From assembly GCA_934402315.1 (NCBI GenBank), contig CAKRTS010000022.1:1-55507 (forward strand): a stretch of 55,507 nt of DNA, given 5' to 3'. Position 1 is the first letter of the stretch; each line of letters begins with the position of its first letter. This stretch comes from an uncultured Acetatifactor sp. (GTDB taxonomy: Bacteria; Bacillota; Clostridia; Lachnospirales; Lachnospiraceae). The notes beneath the pieces were generated by a model. The model saw only the letters and a list, made by a program, of their open reading frames with translations, had not been told where the DNA came from and searched no databases. The position numbers and the translations under genes were made by a program. This document shows positions 29,918-37,081 of the stretch, piece by piece.

Positions 29918-31474
29918 ATGGGAGACAACACACCGGAGATAACAGCGCTGGAAAAATACCAGACCTACAAGGCGGGATTTGACATGGCGCTGAACAGAGC
30001 AGCTGAAAATTTTGTAGACATCGGCTACCGCCTGAAGGTAGCAAGGGACACGGATGTCCTTGCTGCATCAGGATATAAGACAGTGACGGAGTTTGCGCAG
30101 GCGGAATACAACATTGACAAGACGCAGGTGTCGCGCTTTATACACATTAATGACAGGTTTTCCGAGGGCGGTTATAGCGACCGGCTCGAAGAAAAATACC
30201 GGAATTTTGGTTATGCAAAGCTGTCGATCATGTTACAGCTGCCGGACGAGATCAACGAGGAGCTGACACCGGACTACAGTAAGACAGAGATAAAGGCAAT
30301 CAAGGACACGATCGACGAGGAGAGCAAGGTAACAGATATTGAGGTTATGCTCGAGCAGGAGTCGGAGAGTACAGCAGAGCTTGACAGCGACCTAAAAAAG
30401 GTGCTGCGGAAATTATGCGAGGAAAACACAGAATTGTACAGCAAACTGTGGGAAGCTGCCCGGCAGCAGGAGTGGGGAGAAAAAAGGGTACAGGAAATCC
30501 TCGCTCCGGCCGGAGATGCCATATACGTCGTGAAGTTGGACGGTATTGGCAGGAAACAGCTGATCTTAAAGGATGCGGACAATGGGAACTATGTTGCCCT
30601 GTTTGATGTGCGGTCGGGGACGAAGGAACCTCATACATGGGCGGAGTTGCTGGATATTTGTCTGGAGGACACGGCTGGGGACATCTCAGCAAGAGCGGCG
30701 TGGGAGGAGCTGTACAAAAAGGAGATGCCAAAGAGCGCGGTTGCACCGGTGCAACCAGAAAAAGCAAAGAAGGAGCCGAGGGTTACAATATCCGCACCAA
30801 AGCAGGAAGTGCCGAAGCGGGAAGAACCGGAAGTGATCGACAGGACAGCATGGGAGAGTGACTATAAGCCCGGGGATGTTGTGATAGATGTAATGTCATC
30901 CACGGTAGGGATGCTGTTAAGCAAGACAGCAAAGGAGCCTATCTGGCAGTTTAAGCCCACCATGCCCGAGGGAGCCCCATATAACCTGTCGGAAAATTAT
31001 TTTAAAATCAAACATAAGGAAGGACCGGAAGCCCGGCAGACCGAAGAAATCCCTGCAGTACAGGAAGATATGCCGCTTGAAGGGCAAATGAACGTCGAGG
31101 ACTATGACGGAGTGGTACCGGAGGCGACCTATGAGGAAATAAAGGAGGACGAAGATGGAGTCAGAACAGCAGGAGATGCTTTGCAATCCGGAGCGGATGC
31201 GGGAGCATCTGGAGAGCCGGAGACAGATGCCGCTTGCGATCCTGATGAGGGCGCTGGAGCTGCAGAGGGCGGAGGATGTGAGACAGATCATGGCACAGTA
31301 GAGGACGTCTGGATGGAGATCTATAAAAACAACTCAGATCTCACAAAGTACCTGACGGTCTGGGAGGCACAGAGGGAGCTCATGGAGCCGGAGATGATCG
31401 GTAAGCTCTATCAGATGTCGGTTGCCATGGCAGCAGGCTTTGAGCGGCTGATGAGGAGAGCAGACAATGGGTAA
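29918..31474 (+). CDS. ParB/KorB-like HTH protein
   Basis: 518 residues with AAGGAGG before ATG 29918. The N-terminal 130 residues contain ENFVDIGYRLKVARDTDVL, then an HTH of ParB/KorB style (TEFAQAEYNIDKTQVSRFI), and LEEKYRNFGYAKLSIMLQLPDE. This segment is common in clostridial phage and ICE proteins. The rest is acidic with a DYKPGDVVIDV domain and a disordered tail (GADAGASGEPETDAACDPD). One 16-bp palindrome lies within its own coding sequence. It could bind the palindromes, but that is inference. Confidence 0.6.
   Translation: MGDNTPEITALEKYQTYKAGFDMALNRAAENFVDIGYRLKVARDTDVLAASGYKTVTEFAQAEYNIDKTQVSRFIHINDRFSEGGYSDRLEEKYRNFGYAKLSIMLQLPDEINEELTPDYSKTEIKAIKDTIDEESKVTDIEVMLEQESESTAELDSDLKKVLRKLCEENTELYSKLWEAARQQEWGEKRVQEILAPAGDAIYVVKLDGIGRKQLILKDADNGNYVALFDVRSGTKEPHTWAELLDICLEDTAGDISARAAWEELYKKEMPKSAVAPVQPEKAKKEPRVTISAPKQEVPKREEPEVIDRTAWESDYKPGDVVIDVMSSTVGMLLSKTAKEPIWQFKPTMPEGAPYNLSENYFKIKHKEGPEARQTEEIPAVQEDMPLEGQMNVEDYDGVVPEATYEEIKEDEDGVRTAGDALQSGADAGASGEPETDAACDPDEGAGAAEGGGCETDHGTVEDVWMEIYKNNSDLTKYLTVWEAQRELMEPEMIGKLYQMSVAMAAGFERLMRRADNG
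30740..30755. repeat. 16-bp palindrome, copy 2
   Basis: GTTGCACCGGTGCAAC, extended by one G-C pair on each side to 18 bp. It lies inside the ParB-like gene, where it encodes V-A-P-V-Q. Confidence 0.9.
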
Positions 31475-31817
31475 ATCAAAACAGGCTCGAATAAGGGAGT
31501 TTAGCCCTAAAGTGCGAGAGCTGATTAAAACAAGAGACCGAGGGTGCTGCATCTTTTGTGCCTGCGAGTACCACATGGAGGACACAAACTGGTACGGCCG
31601 CAATATGTTTAGCATCATGCATTATATACCAAGATCAAAAAATGGCATGGGAATCGCTAAAAACGGAGCATTGGGCTGCCAGTGTCACCATGAGATGCTG
31701 GATAACGGCAACAAGGGTCGCCGGGCGGAGATGCTGGAGATATTTAAAGACTATTTGCAGAGACAGTACCCGGATGACTGGTCTGAGGACGAGCTGATCT
31801 ACAGCAAATGGCAGTAA
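31467..31817 (+). CDS. HNH-type nuclease-like protein
   Basis: 116 residues. Zinc-ribbon cysteines are in CCIFCACEY and the HNH-like core is MHYIPRSKNGMGIAKNGALGCQCHHEMLDNG, with the His-His pair and an Asn in the expected order. Such small nucleases occur in phage early regions. The start overlaps the end of the ParB-like gene. No clear function in packaging is implied, since the cos-type HNH gene lies near the terminase. Confidence 0.75.
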   Translation: MGKSKQARIREFSPKVRELIKTRDRGCCIFCACEYHMEDTNWYGRNMFSIMHYIPRSKNGMGIAKNGALGCQCHHEMLDNGNKGRRAEMLEIFKDYLQRQYPDDWSEDELIYSKWQ

Positions 31818-31880
31818 AGTAGCCCTTTTGGGAGGAATTTTGATATACATCACAAGGTAACTCAATGTAAGCCATGTCGA

Positions 31881-31900
31881 GGGTGCCCCGGAGGGCACCC
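31881..31900 (+). promoter_or_regulatory. Strong hairpin before a small gene
   Basis: GGGTGCCC-CGGA-GGGCACCC is a perfect 8-bp stem with a tetraloop, followed directly by GGAAAGGAG, the ribosome site of the next gene. No T run follows, so it is not a typical terminator. Confidence 0.6.
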
Positions 31901-31913
31901 GGAAAGGAGAAGA

Positions 31914-32072
31914 GTGAACAAAGCAAACCGTAAAAAGTACAAGCAGACGCAGTACGAGGATCTGATTGCCAGATGCTCACCACAGGCAGCAGCCGTAGGT
32001 AATAGAGAGCCGTACTATCTGACCTATCTGCGTAAGCACGGAGACATCAAGCCTCCGGCAAATAATGTATAA
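31914..32072 (+). CDS. 52-residue basic protein, function unknown
   Basis: GTG 31914 with AAGGAG upstream. The protein starts MNKANRKKYKQTQYEDL and has DLIARCSPQAAAV and YLTYLRKHGD, giving a helical fold with a possible HTH. No family is recognised. Confidence 0.55.
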   Translation: MNKANRKKYKQTQYEDLIARCSPQAAAVGNREPYYLTYLRKHGDIKPPANNV

Positions 32073-32109
32073 ATGTACAGACATTATAATAGGAAGAAAT
32101 GTACAGACA
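32071..32109. repeat. Two 13-bp direct repeats before the RHH gene
   Basis: AAATGTACAGACA occurs at 32071-32083 and 32097-32109, 26 bases apart (about 2.5 helix turns), each with a TGTACA palindrome. They end 18 bases before the RHH start codon, so they may be operator sites for that protein. Confidence 0.55.
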
Positions 32110-32126
32110 AAAAAGGGAAAAGGGAA

Positions 32127-32333
32127 ATGAAAAGGAAAAACCGACTTGATATCAGGGTCACAGATGATGAGAAGGCAATGATCACACACTGTGCAAGCTG
32201 CCTCGGGATGACTCAGACGGATGTAATCATGCAGGGTGTCAAAATCGTTAATGGGTTGATTGAAAAGCACAGAGCGGGAAAGGAGCAACATGATAAGCGA
32301 AGAGGGGATCAGGGCGGTCAAGGAAATCAATAA
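32127..32333 (+). CDS. Ribbon-helix-helix protein
   Basis: About 68 residues from ATG 32127. A basic start, the strand RLDIRVTDDEKAMI and two helices (THCASCLGMTQTDVIMQG) are the MetJ/Arc or MobC-like fold, followed by a disordered basic tail. Such proteins bind DNA as dimers. Its likely operators are the direct repeats upstream. The gene overlaps the next one by 44 bases. Confidence 0.65.
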   Translation: MKRKNRLDIRVTDDEKAMITHCASCLGMTQTDVIMQGVKIVNGLIEKHRAGKEQHDKRRGDQGGQGNQ

Positions 32334-32475
32334 AGAATACTCACGCAGTTACATCATTGAAAAGGATCAGGACTTTACGGAGGCCGTTGCTCGCCTGAAG
32401 CGCAGCCGCGTAAACCTCAACGTCCCGATTGTCCCGATAACAAAGGAGCGCAAGGCGCAGAAAGCAATATTGTAG
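32290..32475 (+). CDS. 61-residue protein, function unknown
   Basis: ATG 32290 with GGAAAGGAG upstream, in another frame than the RHH gene. The sequence MISEEGIRAVKEINKEYSRS is helical and the end is lysine-rich (PITKERKAQKAIL). No family recognised. Confidence 0.55.
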   Translation: MISEEGIRAVKEINKEYSRSYIIEKDQDFTEAVARLKRSRVNLNVPIVPITKERKAQKAIL

Positions 32476-32498
32476 ATAAAATAACGGAGGAAAAAATA

Positions 32499-32840
32499 AT
32501 GTTAAATGTTTTAAATGCTAGAGAATTGGATGTATTAAATATCCTTTGGAAGTCTGGGAAGCCCATGACTTCTACTGACATCGTGAACGAAATGAGAGGC
32601 CTGACGCAGAGCACGGTTATTGCTGTCCTGAGAAAACTTCTTGGGGACAACCTTGTTGAGGTTTGTGGTGTTACGCACAGCGGAAAGGTTTTAAGCCGGA
32701 CGTACCGCCCGACGGAGCAGTCCAGACAGGAGCTGAAGGATAATTTTTTGAGACTGTATGGAAAGTTTTGCGCAGTGGTGCCCGCGGAGGAGCTTGCGGA
32801 GCGGATACTGGAGATTGGCAAAAAGAGTAGCTGTAAATAA
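32499..32840 (+). CDS. BlaI/MecI-type winged-helix regulator
   Basis: 113 residues with CGGAGG before the ATG. The opening ARELDVLNILWKSGKPMTS and TQSTVIAVLRKLLGDNLVEV are the winged-helix pattern of BlaI/MecI repressors, which act in the presence of a BlaR sensor protease in beta-lactam resistance. No beta-lactamase or BlaR gene is nearby, so it may be a phage regulator with another signal. Confidence 0.75.
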   Translation: MLNVLNARELDVLNILWKSGKPMTSTDIVNEMRGLTQSTVIAVLRKLLGDNLVEVCGVTHSGKVLSRTYRPTEQSRQELKDNFLRLYGKFCAVVPAEELAERILEIGKKSSCK

Positions 32841-32867
32841 GGGCTCCGGTAAATACGGGGCAGGAGT

Positions 32868-32896
32868 TGAGCTGCCGAGGAAAATTCGGCAGCTCA
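32868..32896 (+). promoter_or_regulatory. 11-bp stem hairpin before a small gene
   Basis: TGAGCTGCCGA (32868-32878) pairs perfectly with TCGGCAGCTCA (32886-32896) around a 7-nt loop. It lies 15 bases before the ribosome site of the next gene and has no T run. Confidence 0.55.
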
Positions 32897-32925
32897 GCAA
32901 ATTAGGATTTAACGGAGGTGACAAT

Positions 32926-33132
32926 ATGGCCATTAGTAAAACAGGATGTAGTAGAACTATAACTAAAACAGATTTGGATGCCGCATATAAACAGGGATTT
33001 TCGGATTGTGCAAAGCACTTAGATGAAATTAAAAGAGGTGCTTTTGTGGCAGGTATAGAAGCGGCTAAGAGCATTGAATGGACAAAAGAATCCGAAGAAA
33101 TCGAACGGGTATTAAAGGAATGGGGTTACTAA
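32926..33132 (+). CDS. 68-residue small protein, function unknown
   Basis: ATG 32926 follows ACGGAGGTGACA. The protein MAISKTGCSRTITKTDLDAA is basic at first and then helical and acidic (IEWTKESEEIERVL). No family recognised. Confidence 0.55.
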   Translation: MAISKTGCSRTITKTDLDAAYKQGFSDCAKHLDEIKRGAFVAGIEAAKSIEWTKESEEIERVLKEWGY

Positions 33133-33162
33133 CTTAAACTGAAAATTTAAAGGAGGAAGAAC

Positions 33163-33609
33163 ATGGAACAGAGATGGATACCGGTGGAGGAAAGACCGCC
33201 AGAGGAGCGTGACAGTATATTCGCAAAGTGGAAAGGTACTGCAAAATGGAATCCGGCAATGTTTGAAAAGACATCAGACAAAGTGCTTGTAACAATAAGT
33301 GATGTGGGTGGGGGAAAAACCACAAGAACCGCACATACACTTGATGGCAAGTGGAGCTGTGATTTGCTTAAGGCAAATCCTGGTTACAAAGTTATCGCTT
33401 GGCTGCCACTGCCGGAGCCGTACCGCGAAGGAACACCGAAGCAGACCAACGCTGACAGGATTCGGAGCATGACGGACGAGGAGTTGGCAGTCAATATGAT
33501 GTGTCCGAATGAAAATGGGTTAGCCGAAATTGACTGCGATAAAAATGATAATTGTAATTGCTACGAGTGCTTATTAAAGTGGCTCCGGGCGGAAAGCGAG
33601 GGCGTATGA
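33163..33609 (+). CDS. DUF551 domain protein
   Basis: 148 residues. The DUF551 pattern is clear: WIPVEERPPEERDS, VLVTISDVGGG and VIAWLPLPEPY. A Cys-rich C-terminal part (CDKNDNCNCYECLLKW) may bind zinc. DUF551 proteins are common phage accessory genes of unknown role. AAGGAGG precedes the start; the stop overlaps the next start (ATGA). Confidence 0.8.
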   Translation: MEQRWIPVEERPPEERDSIFAKWKGTAKWNPAMFEKTSDKVLVTISDVGGGKTTRTAHTLDGKWSCDLLKANPGYKVIAWLPLPEPYREGTPKQTNADRIRSMTDEELAVNMMCPNENGLAEIDCDKNDNCNCYECLLKWLRAESEGV

Positions 33610-34178
33610 ACAGAGTAGAGACAACGAAGTTTCTTGGCGAACTACTGAAAAGAGATAGATTTAGGGGCGCGGGGAAGTATTGGGCAAGCGAGGTCAGCAT
33701 TGACGCATTTACCGCCTCGGGAAAAGGCGGTCGGGTGGATTACATGCAGTTCGAACCGCCGAATCAATCTTCCGTTGGGGCGCTGGAAAAGGGAATCTTC
33801 ATTTGCTATGAGGTTAAGAGTTGCAAAGAGGACGTATACAGCGGCAATGGCTTAAATTTTTATGGGGAGAAGAATTACATAGTAACCACGATGCAGTGCT
33901 ACAAGGATATTCTTCCGGACTTAAAGGACTGGACATTTAGTAAACATTTGTGTAAGACAAATCCAGATTCATCCGCACACTACGGCATTATGGTGGCGGT
34001 GCCGGTGATGAGGGACAAGTACAGAGAGTTTGAAGAGCCTACGCCGATTTCGGGTGACATCTCATGGAGACTTGAGATCATCCTGCCGTGTACTGTTGGA
34101 TCGCGCAAAAAGTCATTAACGGAGCTGCTGTTTTGTATGGTGAGGAGTGGGAGGATGAGGAATGAGCAAAGAACTTAA
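33606..34178 (+). CDS. PD-(D/E)XK nuclease-like protein
   Basis: About 190 residues. The motif RVDYMQF ... FICYEVKSCKEDVYSG gives the Asp, Glu and Lys expected for a PD-(D/E)XK fold, and GEKNYIV with YGIMVAVP closes the core. It matches MmcB-like proteins of phages and integrative elements. Start ATG 33606 overlaps the DUF551 stop. Confidence 0.7.
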   Translation: MNRVETTKFLGELLKRDRFRGAGKYWASEVSIDAFTASGKGGRVDYMQFEPPNQSSVGALEKGIFICYEVKSCKEDVYSGNGLNFYGEKNYIVTTMQCYKDILPDLKDWTFSKHLCKTNPDSSAHYGIMVAVPVMRDKYREFEEPTPISGDISWRLEIILPCTVGSRKKSLTELLFCMVRSGRMRNEQRT

Positions 34179-34383
34179 GCCGTGTCCGTTTTGTGGCGGA
34201 AAGGCAGTTATACATGTAAATGATGGTGTGCGTGTGATCTGCACAGTATGTGGAGCAACGACACAACCCCTTGTAGACACACATATGCAGGGAAAACCAA
34301 CTGGGGGAGCAGTTGGAAAAGTGATAGAACTGTGGAACAGGAGGGTGATCGAGGTAGTGAATGGAGGTGGAGTAGATGCGTAA
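34162..34383 (+). CDS. Lar-like zinc-ribbon protein (restriction alleviation family)
   Basis: 73 residues with KPCPFCGGKAVIHV, VICTVCGA and ELWNRRV, the pattern of the Lar family named after the Rac prophage protein that reduces type I restriction. The cysteine pairs bind zinc. It overlaps the nuclease-like gene by 17 bases and the next gene by 8. Whether it acts on host restriction cannot be told here. Confidence 0.75.
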   Translation: MSKELKPCPFCGGKAVIHVNDGVRVICTVCGATTQPLVDTHMQGKPTGGAVGKVIELWNRRVIEVVNGGGVDA

Positions 34384-34618
34384 AATAGTCGAAAAGAAAA
34401 TATTACCGCAGTATTTTGATGATGTTATTCATGGGAAGAAAAAGTTTGAACTGAGAAAAGACGAGGATGATATACAGGTGGGAGATGCAGTCATACTCAG
34501 GGAATGGGACGGAGAACAATATACAGGACTCACCACAGGGAGAAATGTTATATATGTCCTGCGGAATGTTCCGGAATACGGCTTATTGCCGGGGTATGTA
34601 ATCTTTGGATGGGAATAG
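34376..34618 (+). CDS. DUF3850/ASCH-like RNA-binding protein
   Basis: 80 residues with ILPQYFDDVIHGKKKFELRKDEDDIQVGD and YVIFGWE, the typical layout of small ASCH-domain proteins in phages. They are thought to bind RNA. The start overlaps the Lar-like gene by 8 bases, so the two are coupled. Confidence 0.75.
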   Translation: MRKIVEKKILPQYFDDVIHGKKKFELRKDEDDIQVGDAVILREWDGEQYTGLTTGRNVIYVLRNVPEYGLLPGYVIFGWE

Positions 34619-34688
34619 TCAGATCATAATATACCGGGTGGCAACAAGAGAGCTGCCCGGCAGCAGGATTAGTCTATGACAAAATAAT

Positions 34689-34725
34689 AGCGATAAACTC
34701 AACCGCCAAGTCTACGTTTATCGCT
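34689..34725. repeat. 10-bp inverted repeat before the second recombinase
   Basis: AGCGATAAAC (34689-34698) and GTTTATCGCT (34716-34725) are perfect inverted repeats around 17 bases. A weaker pair GAGAC/GTCTC follows at 34735-34761. They lie 73 bases before the recombinase gene in the 34619-34797 gap. The layout fits a recombination core or an operator. Confidence 0.5.
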
Positions 34726-34797
34726 CATTGCCTAGAGACAGTATAGCATAGTAACAGTCTCCGGGCAAGCTAAATAAAAGTGGAGGGGGAAGCAGCT

Positions 34798-35814
34798 ATG
34801 ACGGAGAGGGAAAAGGTAAAAAACAACATCATGATTAAAATGCGGTATCACATGGACGCGGGGACTATGGATATCTTGGCAGCAGTGTTGACACAAGAGC
34901 TGTCAGCGGTGGAGATCACCGGCAACACGACACTCCCAGCAACAAGGGACGATACCAACAGTTATATCATGGAGCTCTTCCGCGTGCAAAAAGCGCCCAA
35001 ATTGTCCGAGCGCACCGTCAGACAGTACATGGATGCAGTGAGACGGTTGATCGATACCGTACAAAAACCGTTGACGGATGTTACGAGCATGGATATCGAC
35101 AGATACCTTGCAGGACTGCGCAGCTGCAATCAAGAGGTATCAATCAACAACCAGCGCAGGCACATATCTGCTGTATACACATGGATGCGCCGCAGTCACA
35201 TCGTGCAGGAAAATCCTTGTGAGTCCGTCGATCCGTACAAGGTGCCGCTAAAGCCTATCGATCACATGGAGCCGGAGGAGTCCGAGCAGCTCAAGACGGG
35301 ATGCTTACACAAGCGAGACCGCGCACTGATCGAAGTACTCCGCAGTACGGCAATGCGTGTCGGTGAGTTGGAAAACGTAAAGGTGCGGGACGTGGACTGG
35401 AGACAGGGTCAACTCTTGATTTATGGCGAAAAGACCAGAGCATACCGCCCCGTGTGTCTTGACAGCGTCGCGCTCAAGTACCTCGGCGAGTACATCACCG
35501 AGCGGGGAGTATCGCCCAGCAGCCCAGAGCCACTATTTACAACGCTTAAGAGCGGACAGCATGAGGGACTGACAAGAGCGGGCATACGGGCAGCAGTCAA
35601 AGGTATAAAACAGCGTGCCAATATGGATCGTCGTGTCTATCCGCACCTTTTCCGGAAAACGACAGCCACCAATATAGTTAAGCGTGGCGGGTCCGTCCAT
35701 GACGCAGGAGAGTACTTGGGACATAAGGACCGATCGACAGCCGGACAGTACTATGCGTATGTCTCACAGGATCATACAGTGGATATTTTTAACCGGTACG
35801 TCGCAACAGTGTAG
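34798..35814 (+). CDS. Second tyrosine recombinase, XerC/D-like
   Basis: 338 residues. A SAM-like core-binding domain (residues 55-130) is followed by the catalytic domain, with Arg in STAMRVGELENV, HLFRKTTAT, YLGHKD and Tyr in GQYYAYVS. It lacks the arm-binding N-terminus seen in the integrase at 18705. A recombinase in this spot, next to the late genes, is seen in other clostridial phages and may act on dimers or on a second site. ATG 34798 has GGAGGGGG upstream. Palindrome copy 3 begins in its stop codon. Confidence 0.8.
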   Translation: MTEREKVKNNIMIKMRYHMDAGTMDILAAVLTQELSAVEITGNTTLPATRDDTNSYIMELFRVQKAPKLSERTVRQYMDAVRRLIDTVQKPLTDVTSMDIDRYLAGLRSCNQEVSINNQRRHISAVYTWMRRSHIVQENPCESVDPYKVPLKPIDHMEPEESEQLKTGCLHKRDRALIEVLRSTAMRVGELENVKVRDVDWRQGQLLIYGEKTRAYRPVCLDSVALKYLGEYITERGVSPSSPEPLFTTLKSGQHEGLTRAGIRAAVKGIKQRANMDRRVYPHLFRKTTATNIVKRGGSVHDAGEYLGHKDRSTAGQYYAYVSQDHTVDIFNRYVATV

Positions 35815-35829
35815 TTGCACCGGTGCAAC
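35814..35829. repeat. 16-bp palindrome, copy 3
   Basis: GTTGCACCGGTGCAAC, perfect. It begins at the last base of the recombinase stop codon and ends 16 bases before the start of the sigma-like gene. Confidence 0.9.
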
Positions 35830-35845
35830 AGAGAGGAGTGATATA

Positions 35846-36265
35846 GTGACAAAGGAGCAGCTGGAGTCTTACAGGAGCAAAAAGGCAGAAATCACCGAAC
35901 TGACTTACAAGGTGCAACACTTGGGAGATAATGATGCCATGGTAGGCAATGACGTCATTATGGATTACAGGAGTGGATATCCGGTGCCGCAGTCTGTTGT
36001 AGGTGTGGATTTGGATAAGTACCACCGGCTGAAGGCAAGATACAAAAACAGGATAGCAAAATTAGAAGAGGAATGCGAACAGATAGAGACGTATATAGAG
36101 GACATCGAGGATAGCATAACTCGTAGGATATTTCGGATGTACTACATAGACGGATTAAGTCAGAAATGTGTAGCAAAAGCAGTAAGCCTTGACAGGAGTA
36201 GCGTGAGTAGAAAAATTGATCAGTTTTTCAAAGTTGCACACAATTCACAGAATGCACCGTTATAA
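35846..36265 (+). CDS. Late-gene sigma-like activator (DUF1492/ArpU type)
   Basis: 139 residues from GTG 35846, behind GAGAGGAG. Helical with a coiled region (RYKNRIAKLEEECEQIET) and a sigma region 4-like HTH: RRIFRMYYIDGLSQKCVAKA and DRSSVSRKIDQF. Proteins like this are found just upstream of terminase genes in many Firmicutes phages and are thought to switch on the late genes. It is placed after palindrome copy 3. Confidence 0.75.
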   Translation: MTKEQLESYRSKKAEITELTYKVQHLGDNDAMVGNDVIMDYRSGYPVPQSVVGVDLDKYHRLKARYKNRIAKLEEECEQIETYIEDIEDSITRRIFRMYYIDGLSQKCVAKAVSLDRSSVSRKIDQFFKVAHNSQNAPL

Positions 36266-36284
36266 TAATACTTGAGAGACCAGC

Positions 36285-36322
36285 AAGAGGTGGCACACGG
36301 CAGCAGTCGTATGCCACCTCTT
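36285..36322 (+). terminator. Hairpin after the sigma-like gene
   Basis: AAGAGGTGGCA (36285-36295) and TGCCACCTCTT (36312-36322) form a perfect 11-bp stem. The T tract after it is short (TTG), so it may be a partial terminator before the late genes. Confidence 0.5.
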
Positions 36323-36344
36323 TGCAATGACATAGGAGCATGAG

Positions 36345-36650
36345 GTGGAAAAAGCAGAGGTCGGAGAATGGGTGAGAAGCCTGATATCCAAAAATGAGTT
36401 GTACAGGTTTTATACATCCGCAGAATGGGAGAGACTTGCGGCAAAGGCAAGGGATCAGCAACACAACGAGTGCCAGAGGTGCAAGGCAAATGGCTTTTAC
36501 AGTCCGTGTGAGGCAGTGCATCATATTAAGTATGTTAAGCGCAGACCGGATCTTGCGCTGGATATTGGTAATCTGGAATGTTTATGCAGGGAGTGCCACG
36601 AAACGGAGCACGGTCGTAATAGCAAACCATTGACGCCCGAACGTTGGTGA
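36345..36650 (+). CDS. HNH endonuclease next to the terminase
   Basis: 101 residues with YTSAEWERLAAKARDQQHN, CQRCKANG, AVHHIKYVKRRPDLALD and NLECLCRECHETEHG, a full HNH site with a zinc ribbon. HNH proteins in this position cooperate with the terminase at cos sites in HK97-like phages. GTG 36345 follows AGGAG by 8 bases. Confidence 0.88.
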   Translation: MEKAEVGEWVRSLISKNELYRFYTSAEWERLAAKARDQQHNECQRCKANGFYSPCEAVHHIKYVKRRPDLALDIGNLECLCRECHETEHGRNSKPLTPERW

Positions 36651-36760
36651 CCCCCCCGGTAAAAAAAACGCAAAATTCTCAGCACCCCACCTACCGCCCA
36701 TACCCCTGACATCGGAGAGCCTCGCGCGCGTGAGGAAAAAAATAGAGAGGAGGGACGCGA
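36651..36760. other. Candidate cos region between HNH and TerS
   Basis: The gap starts with a run of seven C's and then A's, contains C-rich blocks and a CGCGCGCG stretch, and has no gene. Phages with a neighbouring HNH gene usually have cohesive ends here. I cannot place the cut. Confidence 0.4.
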
Positions 36761-37081
36761 GTGGAGAAGAAAACAGCAGTCAATAAAAAGACAATAAGGG
36801 AAAGTCTGGAAAAGCAGTTAGCCAGCCGCGGCGCAGATAATCCGCACTTTCTCTCCCTCGTAGATGACTATATTTTTATGTTCGGTCAGGTAAGGGAAAT
36901 GAAAGCGGACATACGCAAAAATGGGCGAACAATTCCGGCGGTTTCTGCGGCCGGAAAGGAGTATGAGAAAGAAAATCCGGCAGTAAAAAATATTGTTTTA
37001 TATAACCGGCAAATGCTGGCGATTCTGAAAGAGCTTAACCTGAAAACGGATATGTGTTATGACGACGATGATGAGCTGTAA
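36761..37081 (+). CDS. terS: Terminase small subunit, P27 family
   Basis: 106 residues from GTG 36761, with AGGAGGG upstream. The helical pattern TIRESLEKQLASRGADNPHF and VDDYIFMFGQVREMKADI fits the P27-like small subunit, which recognises the phage genome end. It overlaps TerL by 23 bases. Confidence 0.8.
   Translation: MEKKTAVNKKTIRESLEKQLASRGADNPHFLSLVDDYIFMFGQVREMKADIRKNGRTIPAVSAAGKEYEKENPAVKNIVLYNRQMLAILKELNLKTDMCYDDDDEL

Noticed and set aside
34735..34761. GAGAC/GTCTC pair as a separate recombination site
   Set aside because: Only 5 bp, too short to support alone.
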